A stretch of DNA of 64,000 bases from Fulvia fulva (Eukaryota; Ascomycota; Dothideomycetes; Mycosphaerellales; Mycosphaerellaceae). The DNA lies in assembly GCF_020509005.1 (NCBI RefSeq), contig NC_063016.1, positions 4,216,001 through 4,280,000 of the forward strand. Direction: 5' to 3'. Each line of letters opens with the position of its first letter. Position 1 is the stretch's first letter. Under the pieces are notes generated by a model. That model ran no database searches and had not been told where the DNA came from. It saw only the letters and a list, made by a program, of their open reading frames with translations. The translations under genes and the position numbers were made by a program. Below are positions 1 through 10,338 of this stretch, in pieces.

Positions 1-2750
1 AGTCCTTATCTACCTAATAGAGATTGTCGATCATCTCTTATAACGATTCGGAACGGAAGTTAAGATGCTTATTAAGATAGCGGACAGTTAGCTTACGTTA
101 TAGGTTATCTATCGCATCTTTACCCTTAAGGCCTAGGATGTTAGTATTCTAGCGCTACTTAGGGAAGAAGGTCTAGAAGCTGTCCTTATTATCTATCTTA
201 AGGTTAGTTAGGCGATTACGAGCCCTACTAATTAGGTTACGGTCTCCGTATCGCTTAGCGAGTTCCTAGATAAGGTCGTTAATGCCCTTATACGTCTTCT
301 TACTACTAGTTAGGCTACTAGAGATAGTAGGGATCTTTAGTCTAACTAGTTCCTAAGCATTACCTAGTAAGGCTAGTAAGTCGTATACGAACTTAAGTAC
401 TACCTTATTATCGCGAAAGACCGTGTAGTCGATAATAGTCTCTAACTCGGAGAAGAACTTCTCGAGGGAGGGTCTAGATAGCTTACTATCGATAGTACCG
501 ACGAACTTCTCTAGCTTATCTATACTACGCTAAGTCTTTAAGGGCTAGCTAAGGTCTAGATCGTACTTAACTAGAGACTCGAAGTCGTAGACTAGCTTCT
601 TCTTCTTCTTAGAAGAGCGGCGATAAGCACGAGCATCGCTATCCGACTCCGAGTCCTTCTCTAACTCCTTAGATAACGGATCGGAGTCGTTACTATTATC
701 CTTACGTATAGACTTCTTAGCCTTCTTTCTAGTAGTACGGCGAGCTACCTTGTCCTCCTCGTCCTTATTACTAGCTCTATTATTATCCTTATTATTATCC
801 TTAGATAGGGTTCGGCCGTTCTATAGGGCACGACGCTATAATATAGCGCGAGATAGTAAGGATCGTACTTAAGAGCGGCCTCGGCGGTCTTCGAGTTACT
901 TCTTAAGATTATCTACCTAAGTCTACTACGACTTATTAAGATGCTTAATATCGTTCTAGTAGGTTTAAGCTTCTATCTTATACGTATCGAGATCGAATTC
1001 GAGGGTCTTAATCTTCGAGTTATTATTAGATAACTACTAAAGTGCCTCCTTAGCTTACTTCTTTAGGGTGTCGTTCTTCGCGGTAAGTATACTAATCTCT
1101 ACGGACATTACTATATTCGATAATATATTAGGTCGGGCCTTTAGGTTATCGAGTTCCTTAACTAGGGTGTCGTATTTATTACGTATCTATTAGTCGTAAC
1201 TCTTCTATCTCCTAAGCTCTTACTCTACTTTACCTAACTACTCGTAGAGGATAGTCGCTATCTATATTACGTTCCTATACTCTTACTCGGCGCGTCCTAG
1301 GATAAAGTAGATAGCTACGGCGGTCTCGGGCTCTATTAGAAGCTTAACGAGCTAGTTAATATCGAGTTAAAGGAGGTCGTTTACGGGGATTCGGAGGGTT
1401 TTCGCGACTTATTATATATCCTCGCCCTTACCTTCCTCGGTCGCGCCGTCGTCGTCGTAGTCGACTACCGCTATAGTAACGCCGTTCTCGTCTTAGATCT
1501 CGTCGTCGTTTAGAAGGTCGTATAAGTTGAACTTACTAGGTAGGTTAGTAACTAGGCGCTATAAGTTCTCGAGTTTCTACTATATAGTGTCGTCGGTAGT
1601 CTACTACTACTCTTACGTTTATCCTTAAGTCTATATATTATATATAGACTCGCGCTATACTACTAGTCGTATAGCTAGTAGCGAGCCTCGCTATCCTTAG
1701 GGTCGTACTATATTAGGTACTATTTAGCCTATAGTAGTCTCTTATACTAAGTCGCGCGTTTTTTATCGTACGCCGTAATCTCTTATTACGGTTATTATTA
1801 ATGTTAAACAGGTACGAGTTATATAGTAGTAGAAGACGGCGGATCACACAAAAGACAAAGAAGGACCTAATAGGATAGCGTATATCTATAAATAGTATCG
1901 CCGGTGTTAGTATAGGTAGATACTAGGTGTCCGGATGTTTACTAGCCTATAGGCTGGCAAACCCTAGTCACGTGATCTAGTCACATGACATACCTACACC
2001 TATATGCTTGTCCTACGGCCTGTATATTCTCAACAGTTATTATTAATAATCTACGCTCTTATAGATCCCGTCGTAGCTCTTCTACGGATATAGAGACCTA
2101 GCTAAGTATAACGGTTTATAGTCGTATTGACATAAAGTAGCTAGGTACGTAGGAAAGAGGAGTACAAGGTGCGCCGAGGCTATATATAAGCCGAGGTACT
2201 ACGCTAGTACGCGCGGTCACGTGACCTACGTACTAGCTAGACATTTACTAGGCCTAGGGCCGTAACAACTACGAAGCGAACACATTGGCCTCTAGGAGTA
2301 CCTATTATAGAGGAAGGTTCTAGAATATACGAATACTAGCTACCTCTACGGCTATTACTCCTAGAATATACGGTACGTACTCCTCGTCTACCCGAGGTAG
2401 TCGCTAGGAAGGGGGGAGTAGATAGTAAAGGCGAGGAACCGGACAATTAGGGCACTTCTTAATAACGTTAAGGACCTACGGCGTATTACGAACTAGATAC
2501 TAGAGAAGGGCTAGCTAGAATAGTACCGCCTAGTAGGAGTAGTATAGGAAGAGAGGATACGGCGTAGCGCGACGAGACCGGCTAGGAGCGGGGGCTAACG
2601 GGGTAGTGACATAGACTACGTACGTTTAGAGGGAAAGCTAATCTAGATAAGGAGAAGTCGGGGGCGGGAAGGGTTTTTACCTATTCGGATTTTCCTTTAT
2701 ATATAACTAATAATAGATATATATACCTATATAGACCGAATAGGGTCCTA
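1..2750. mobile_element. RIP-degraded transposon relic
   Basis: The block has the signature of repeat-induced point mutation on both strands: TA dinucleotides are very common while CA and TG are scarce. The first 60 bases contain six TA against one CA and one TG. CG dinucleotides survive. No long open frame remains. Read on the minus strand, about 830 down to 240 still looks like an old coding region, with a Lys/Ser/acid-rich stretch (about 800-600) followed by a Leu/Lys/Glu-rich stretch, interrupted almost only by TAG codons, as expected from CAG or TGG mutated by RIP. A Gag-like origin is possible but unproven. The left end lies outside the window. The signature stops at a microsatellite near 2768. 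Confidence 0.8.
1802..2035. mobile_element. 234-bp insertion nested in the RIP block (solo-LTR-like or small unclassified element)
   Basis: The segment begins TGTTAAACAGG and ends TATTCTCAACA, so it has TG...CA ends with a short imperfect inverted repeat (TGTTRA). An exact 11-bp direct repeat, GTTATTATTAA, flanks it at 1791-1801 and 2036-2046. Unlike its surroundings it keeps CA and TG dinucleotides (for example around 1845-1860 and 1955-1990), so it has been mutated less and is probably younger. It contains E-box-like TCACGTGA and TCACATGA sites at about 1969-1988. TG...CA ends fit an LTR, but an 11-bp duplication is longer than the usual 4-6 bp of LTR elements, and the flanks are simple TTA-rich sequence. 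The class is therefore open. Confidence 0.5.
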
Positions 2751-2767
2751 GAACAGGGGAATGACAA

Positions 2768-2809
2768 ATCTATCTATCTATCTATTATTATTATTATTAT
2801 TGTTGTTGC

Positions 2810-2848
<39 letters not shown>
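2768..2848. repeat. Compound microsatellite (ATCT)n-(ATT)n-(GTT)n
   Basis: Three simple repeats run on without a break: ATCT units at about 2768-2783, ATT units to 2800, then GTT units (one GCT variant at 2808-2810) to 2848. The tract sits at the edge between the TA-rich RIP block and ordinary sequence. The poly-leucine open frame across it is an artefact of the repeat. Confidence 0.9.
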
Positions 2849-3197
2849 CATCGCAGCTCCCCGGCCGAGACATGCTGGAGACACGGAGCCAGGCCCTTGG
2901 ACAGCCGCGATGGCCAAGGTCCCCGGCAGATAATGTCAACGACATGACGAGAGTCGAGTGCTGATGATGAGCACTTGGCGCGACTACCGTCTCGCTCTGA
3001 GCGCTTCATCAGCTAAAGATGTGCCTCCTCGCTGTGTTTCATCCAGCCGCCGAGGAGTGCAGCTCATCATGCCCTCCTGCAGCATAGCGAGCATAGCACC
3101 CCATCGTTGTGCGCTGGCCAAAGGAGCAGCGAGAAGAACCCGGCACCCGCAGCCATGAACCTGGACTCACTATTGCTTCCAAGCGAACTTGAGCTTG
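2849..3197. other. Non-coding stretch, nothing recognised
   Basis: This is ordinary-composition sequence between the microsatellite and the inverted-repeat element. Only short overlapping open frames in several phases are present, and none has recognisable protein character. Confidence 0.5.
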
Positions 3198-3206
3198 GAC
3201 GTGAGT

Positions 3207-3685
3207 GCCACAAGCTTCGCCGCACCCCAGCAATCGCCGCACCCCAGTGACTTTTTATCATCAACACCACCAATATTGCTCATATCAACTTGATCCTTTT
3301 CCCAATGTGTTCGCAGCTATCTGTTTCCATATTCTGCATACTTATATCGCGTAAAAACACGTTGTGTTGCCGAGAGGTTGGTGTTGACGCTTCGGCATGG
3401 GATTTTGGTGAGAGCCCCACCAAAGCTTCATGCGCCCGTGTCGAGATTCACGCGTTTCTTGCTTTCTCACCACCTCACCACATACAACAACACACCATGG
3501 AGCCCACTATAGTGCCCACAGGCTCTCAAATTCTGTATTCGCGATGCTATTCTGAGCAATTTGAGCTACATATCGTGTATTTTGAGCGTGTGTGGCAATT
3601 GATACAAGCCAGCAACACCATATGTCGGAACGCGAGAATCCGAGCTGGGGTGCGGCGATTGCTGGGGTGCGGCGAAGCTTGTGGC
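3207..3685. mobile_element. MITE-like element, probable non-autonomous Mutator-like (MULE)
   Basis: A 41-bp inverted repeat is exact: the left arm is 3207-3247 (starts GCCACAAGCTTCGCCGCACC) and the right arm is 3645-3685, its perfect reverse complement. The element is flanked by a 9-bp direct repeat, GACGTGAGT, at 3198-3206 and 3686-3694 (10 bp if the next G is counted as target). Long terminal inverted repeats plus a 9-bp target duplication are the known hallmark of the Mutator superfamily. Each arm carries an internal repeat of CGCCGCACCCCAG. The 397-bp interior has no transposase-like frame, so the copy would depend on a transposase elsewhere. It shows no RIP signature, and its identical arms suggest recent insertion. 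Confidence 0.75.
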
Positions 3686-3694
3686 GACGTGAGT

Positions 3695-6339
3695 GACAAC
3701 TTGCAGGGTGCTCCGCTTGATGTCGCCGCCGGCTAAATATCTTCTAAATTGGTTGATAACCGGGTCATGCTTCTACAAAGTGGTGATCTCGGTAGGATGT
3801 CTGTGTGCACACCCCATCAGTGAATCGTGATGGCTCTCCGCAGCAGAGAGTCGCAAGTTCTTCATGCTATAACAAACGCTCAGAGGGCATCTGCCTGGCG
3901 GTTCGCTTAGAGCTAACAGCGTTTGCTGGACTCACGACAAGTCCACTCCGATTCGGCGGAACCTTGCCACAGCTGCAGAGCGCTGCCGATCTGTCATAAA
4001 TCAACCACGCCGAGCACGCTAGCTGGGTGTACGAATAGCTGTGTCTAACATTGGTGGTGGTGGCTGCCGGCCAACAAATGTGCGAGTTGCGCAGCGGTGA
4101 TAATCGCCCGTTCAAGAAACTCGAGGCTCTTATTCGCGTTATTCGACTTGTCTCATACCTTTCCAACCCTGCCCTTCCTACCAGGGCGCCACGTTGCGAT
4201 CTGTCCACCTGTGCCGAGGCCGAGCACAACGTGGCAGTGCCACTGTGGCACCTCACAGGCACCTGCTTGGACTGCAGCCTTCAGCGCTGCTCGATGGGAA
4301 CGTACAGCTGCTGCATCTGCCGTGTTGCGTACATGTATGTAGTCCTCGACCTGTCTTGCATTTCGACCTGTCAGTTGAGCGTCCTGCCGTGCCCACTTCC
4401 AGGTTTGCGGGCTGAGGAAGGAGGCGCCGAGCGAGCTGGCCGTCTGCTGAATATGCCAGTCACAAGTGGCCGCGATCGTCAACGGCAGTGCAATAGGACA
4501 AGCCACTCTGAACTATTGCGTTCGTAGGGCCAGAAGCAGTAGCCGAGTGACTTGCAGCCGTTGCGATCAATGAGCAATCGTTCTCATCATGCCGAAGCGA
4601 GTACATTATCCTCATTCGAGAAAGGCGCTCCCGTAGGCCGTCCTGAGGAAGCCCGGTAATAGACACCTGCTCGTACTCCACGCTGGCACTGCGAGAATGT
4701 GACTGACACGCGACAAAGAATGCCAGTGCCAGCAGGGAATGGCGAAGGCGACATGGCCCGATGGTTAATGACGACCCGTCGAGAGGTCGATTGTAGGTCG
4801 GCGACCACTAAGGTACTGGCCGACTCCAAAGCACGAGACCAATCACTGGCGGCGCCGTTGCTATTTCTTCGACTAACCCTGTCCTCTTTGCTGCTGATTC
4901 TGCCCAGTCCCGCTTGTTGGCCGCGTGTGCTTCCATATTGCCCTCTGACGCACTGATGCGTGGACAGACTGATACTACTGCGACTCGATTCCTCTGCGTG
5001 CATGCGTGCAGACACTCTTCTTTCCGCTCGACTGACTTGCCACCAGCAGCACTACTGCAATCAGCTTTGCCGCGCATTGTTGACACCCGCGGAGCACCGG
5101 CTGCCTACCCGGACGCTCCTTCGAGGGACCATTTGATTTCTGCACATGCCAGTGGCTAGTGGTAGCGAGGCGGAACACCTGCTAACCTCCTCACGCTGAA
5201 GCACCAACCAGACGACCTCAGGCTTGTCGTGCAGCATCGACACACGCTGCACGCTTGATCGCCCTGCTCGAGATTTGATCTTTTCCAGCGAAGACTGTGG
5301 CTACTTCGCCTTCCACTCGTTTACTACTTTCACCGCAGGTGTATCCATCCTCAGCAATCGCGCCTTCCCTGACCAACATCCGTCTTGCTCGGCCGGAAAG
5401 AGCACCAGCTGTGGGGCCTTTCCCTCCATTGTCTTCAATCAGGAAGTCTAACCAACCTGCCTCCACGCACAGCACCAGACCTGGTTCGCCATTTCACGCT
5501 TGCATCGACTATCTGAAACCTGGCAGTGGCCTCCTCAGTTCTGGCTCCGGTCTCAGATCGGTTGACGACATCCACATCCGTCACGACGATCTCAAGGACA
5601 GCCAGGCCTTCCGGGGAGACGGGTCCATCTGTCTGGTTGTGCTCGCGCCGGTCCGGTGTTGGAACCTTTGTGAATCTCTGCGACTCTGGCGCAGTAACGG
5701 TTGTCGATCCAGAAGTAGGCATCAACAATCTAGGATCTTGAGTCCCGCGATTGCGACACCTTGAGCCGCGAAAGTCTTCGTCAGATCAGGAATTGCCTTC
5801 TCAAACGCACGGGCAGGGACCTTGGAGCCGCAACTCGCTGCACGACTTCCGCTGGAGATTAAGCAGGAGCCACTTGGTGGGCACATCTTGCAGCTGGAAG
5901 GGTCCACGAGCTCAGTCATATCAAGACAAGAAGGACCTCTAGCAGCACGGCACCCATGTCGTTTGTGAAAGACTACAAGCCTGCCTACTCTTGTCGACGC
6001 TCGTCTACTCCACCTGCAAAGGGCATCCAATACCAGCCGAAACTTACTCTACACCAATGCCCAGCGAGGTGATTACTACTCTACATTACTCACCTTGATC
6101 GGGCCCACTACTGGAGCTTGCCTTACACCTGACAAGCTTCAAGGTTCCATTGACCGCACCGTTGCTGGTCATCGACTCACAGGCTGCCTGAAAGTCAAGG
6201 CCAACGAAACACTGTTCCCTCGAGATTCAAAACTGGATCCGCTTCCTGGTCGTACCACGGGCTACAACAATCTCCTCACCAACGGGAAGGTTCCAGCAGC
6301 GTACTGGCACTGTCAAGAAGAGGACCAAGTTCGATAAAT
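3695..6339. other. Gene-poor region and probable vosA promoter/leader
   Basis: No gene can be supported here. Open frames up to about 160 codons occur in several phases on both strands at once and lack domain-like character. The 3' part (from about 5900) is probably promoter and leader of the velvet gene. A 37-codon upstream frame starts at ATG 5956 and ends at TGA 6067-6069, about 270 bp before the proposed velvet start, and could act as a uORF if it is within the transcript. Confidence 0.4.
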
Positions 6340-7899
6340 ATGATGGCTCGCGATCAGGTCTCATTAATTGTCAGACAACAACCAACACGGGCGCAAGTTG
6401 TACAAGAGAACAACCCCAAGAACCGAAAGCCCATCGACCCTCCTCCGATCATCGAGCTCAAATACGACGACCGCAATGATCCCTCTAACAGCCAGTGGCT
6501 CGTCAGCCCTCGAACTTTCATGATGGTAACGCTGGTTGACGAAAAGGATTCGAAACAAGACGCGAGGGGTGAATCGCCAGGCAAACTCTTGATCGGGCAG
6601 ACGGTTTCCTCTCTTCACAGGCTGAAAGATGTTACCAACAAAGGTATGTCACTGGTCGAATCATTCACGAGGGATACAATGCCACATTTTCGGGAGTGCT
6701 GTGACAGTGGAACCAATGCTGACGAACTGACAGATGGTGGCTTCTTCGTGTTTGGCGATATCTCAGCCAGGAAATTAGGTACATTCAGGCTCCGGTTCAG
6801 CCTGTTCGACACGATCAAGTGAGTGTACATTCGCACGGTCTCTAAGCTCTACTAACAGGCTCAGGGAATCGGACGAGGTCCTCTTCATGGGTTCGATCGA
6901 ATCCGACCCCTTCCCAGGTTAGTCTCGTGCATCGAAGTCGAAATAGCCCACGGTTGATTTGTACTAACATTTACAGTACTGGCACAAAGAGACTTTGGTA
7001 GTATGTCGGAGTCAACACACTTGACACGGACGTTCTCAGATCAAGGCGTGAAGCTCCGAGTCCGCAAAGACACCCGTGCAATATCGAGGTACGAATGGAG
7101 GCTTCGTGAGGGTGAAGAGGTTCGACGACTGACAAAGTCCAGTATTGGAGTCAAGCGCTCATTCAACGCCTCACCGCCGGATGCTCCTTCTCCTGGGTTG
7201 CACTCGGCAATGTACGGTGGTGCGGTACAGGATCACTACTCTGCCTCTTCGCCAGCTGTCAAGCGTCAGCGTGCGGGTAGCGAGTATGATACCTCACATA
7301 TGTACAGCATCCCCGGGAGTGATAGCCATCTTTCACAATATGCCGGCTCAATACCTAGTGGGACGAGAGGTTGGACAGGTGGTGACACTCAAAGAGTTCC
7401 TGCTGCTTATGGTCACCAACAGTCTCCCATTAACATCGGAATGAGCAGCAGGATGCAGCAGCCGATTGCAGTCCAGGCACATACACCTCCGAGTTGGTCG
7501 AATGCTCACTCACAAAGCGCGCTGCCTTCCCCGACACCAAGCGTCAGTAACCAACAGCCTCCTTCTTACCCGACCACTACGACACAACAATCCACTTCGT
7601 CAATTTTTGGCGATCCCGGTACAGCGAGCTCTGTACCACGCAATCCGTATTACAACAACAGTTACCAGACGTACCAGACGCACAGCCAATACTCAGGGCA
7701 ACATTCGGGGGATCTGCAGTCTGCATATGATCTTCAGATGCCAGGAAGCTCGATTCCGGACACAGCAGGTCTATCTGCTGCACATACGCCGGGATACAGT
7801 CATAGCTACATGCAGCCGAGCAGCATATACCCACCAGAGCCCAGCGAAATCTCGGGAGGATATCCGTACAGCTTGGACGAGAAGTATCAGCATCCCTAG
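6340..7899 (+). CDS. vosA: Velvet-family regulator, VosA-like
   Basis: Velvet proteins are fungal DNA-binding regulators with an NF-kB-like fold. VosA controls spore viability and trehalose content and represses conidiation, acting in the nucleus alone or with VelB. Proposed exons are 6340-6643, 6734-6818, 6865-6917 and 6977-7899, giving 454 residues, a usual VosA length. The velvet domain starts almost at once with LIVRQQP and RKPIDPPPI, continues SLHRLKDVTNK|DGGFFVFGDIS across intron 1, then SDPFPV, SESTHLTRTFSDQG and KLRVRKDTR. The SLHRLKDV...GGFFVFGD signature favours VosA over VelB or VelC. A basic KRQR patch lies early in a long Ser/Gln/Tyr/Pro-rich tail. For intron 2 the acceptor may be AG at 6858 or 6864; both keep frame, and 6864 leaves better spacing from the CTAAC branch site. 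The start is the first of two adjacent ATGs just before the domain. Confidence 0.9.
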
Positions 7900-10338
7900 C
7901 GTATCAATGTGCAGATGAGTTTCTGGAGCACCAGCGATCATCGAGTCTGTACGCTGCTCGTACCTCCACGACAGTCACGGTCACGAAAGGTGCCACACCG
8001 ACACCGGCCGTCTACCTGAGACTCAAAACGATCAATGCTAGCGCTGCTGGAAGGTCATATACCACTCGCGGTCCTACTGGTCATCGACCGCTGTACGGTG
8101 TGGACTAGAGTCTACGACCAAGTACTCTTCGCCCGCTTTAAAGCCCTAATGGCTGCATCGACTGTGGTAGCACACAACGGCCGGGTGATACGAGCTTGCG
8201 ATGGGCGCAGACATTGTCCTTGCCGCAGCGACAGCTCTAGTGTATACATGGGCGGTATGGTGAATGGCCTTCGACGTGTTCATGAAATTATGCAATATCA
8301 GCGAGGCGTTGGGGGATGGTTTCTGGGAATTTCTCTGTTTACAGCGAAGCATGGTTGGAAGGCGCTGAAAGCTTGTCGGATCACAGGATACGATTATTTC
8401 TGCTTCGCTTGTACATATTACAGTACTGGAACAGCTCAGAGAGCACAGAGTGCCATAGAGCTACAAAAGCGACTCTTTTCATTCAGGAGAACAGTCCAAG
8501 TTTACCACCAAAATTCGACGCGCTTCTGTCAGCACACTCGTTATCAGCTTGCGCCCGTAGAACCGCGTGTCCACATTTGCCGAAGGATCCAATAGAGTAC
8601 ATGTACCAACCACATTGATCGACAAAACCTAAAGCAGAATTGGCTTCCAAATGAACGCCAGACGCCACATCAGGAAAGCCTGCGGTGCAACCGAAAGCTC
8701 TTTCACCAGCTCGTGGCTGCTTCTTTGTCAGTGACAACCGGTTGACAACACAGTCACGTCAGTCGTTGTCGTATGCTGCTCCAGCTAGTGGAGACGATGT
8801 ACAGTGCCTCAGTCTTAGCTCCTGGGACAGCTTGGCTCTAGCTCGACATCCTGCAGATTTGTCTCAGATCTTGCTTCGGGGAAGGCGACGCACGGCGATG
8901 CTAGACTCTGAGCTCCACTGCAAGCTCGAGGAGGAGAAGGAGGAGGCGAAAGACAGCGTCCCGCCAATGCCGCTCAGCAAAGCTCGACAGGTCATGACAG
9001 TGACAAACCGGCAGGGAGCATCATCGACGCCCGCGGCCTCACATGTTAGCTATGAGAAGGACTTGCTCGAAGCCTCGTGTGATGATGAATACGAGACTAC
9101 TCATCACGCCGGAATGCATCCAGACCTCATTCTATTCTAGGCATTGCATTGTCAATACTAACGTTCTAGTACAATCGTAGAACAAGCCACAAGTGCTGAT
9201 GGCTCGCAATGTGGCTGCTGCTGGGCACAATTCTGTACTGAAAGGCCGTCAGTTCCCGCCTGCTCTCAGCTCACCTTGACATGTGAGCGGCAACCGAGGC
9301 TCGGGGCCTGGGATGGTGTCGTATACACGTACCTGAACGCCTTCGCAGCCAGCGACAAGCCCGTGGCTGATATGGCGTGCAGGTCGAGCTTTCAGCGGTG
9401 GGAAGGCCGGTATATGCAGCTCGTACGGAGAAGGTCATCCTGCGATGCCGTGAGGACTTTCGACGAAACTTGGTGGGGAAGGTCACTATTGTCCGGTATC
9501 AGACCAGAGATGGCCGGAGTTCACGCTGCTGCTATCGGAAGACATCGTTGAGCTTTCCAGTGGTCGTGGCAGTTCGGCTGAGTATTGGAGTGCTACAATC
9601 TCGTTGACCCCTTGCATCGAGGGTCAGTAACGTATAAATAACAAACCGTCTCCCTCAAACGCGTGAGATTGAGGCAACTGCAGGGCTTGTCATCAGGATG
9701 TGATGATGCGCTAAAGCCGACGAATCGCTTAGCGATGCCGGCACTGAGCTGTACAAGACTTCGCCGACGCGGCAGACCGGCGGACACACAATCACTTGCC
9801 TTACCTGAGCGGCATATGTGCGAAGCGAAGCAGGATGTAAACAACCACATCCCCCTGATTATGCACCTCGACGGCACCAGACACTCCTGCAGCACATATA
9901 GCCCAAGCTCACCATGGTCCGCTTCAACGTGAAAAGTGACAACGAAGTAGCATCCATGGTTCGTGATGACTGTACATCTCGCCTTCATCTAAGCTCTTCA
10001 ATGCTGGTATCGTATGATTACAAGTAGTAGTGCCTGACAGGTACGCTGTCGATCGCCATCGCCTACCTGCATATGCACAACACAGAAGCGATCCCGGAAC
10101 GTCAACGCGCAGAGTCTGGTATTTCATGCAGGTACATCTCCACCAACCCATGGGTAGTAGAGGATACAAAGCACCACGCCACCTCCACAGTTCCAAAGAT
10201 TGCCCCGTATGAGGGAGCCGCTGGTCGCAACTTGCAAAGAAGGGACAAACCATGATCTTCGTCATGTAAGCGAAGAGAGTGAGCGCGGTCAGGACGAAGG
10301 CACATCTGTCCCGAAATCTTGACGTTGCTCGCTTCTTC
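7900..10338. other. Intergenic, no supported gene
   Basis: This 2.4-kb interval follows the velvet gene and ends at the convergent acetyltransferase gene. Open frames of 150-190 codons (8035-8595 and 8685-9140 on the plus strand) were examined; neither shows a known domain, and overlapping frames on the other strand are of similar length. The stretch probably holds 3' UTRs and spacer. Confidence 0.4.

Noticed and set aside
2761..2964. Open frame encoding a poly-leucine run
   Set aside because: It is the translation of the ATT/GTT microsatellite; no gene evidence.
8035..8595. 186-codon plus-strand frame
   Set aside because: Cys/Arg-rich composition without domain, overlapped by open frames in other phases; treated as chance.
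8685..9140. 151-codon plus-strand frame with an acidic stretch
   Set aside because: Some Glu-rich protein-like character but no motif, no intron or promoter support.
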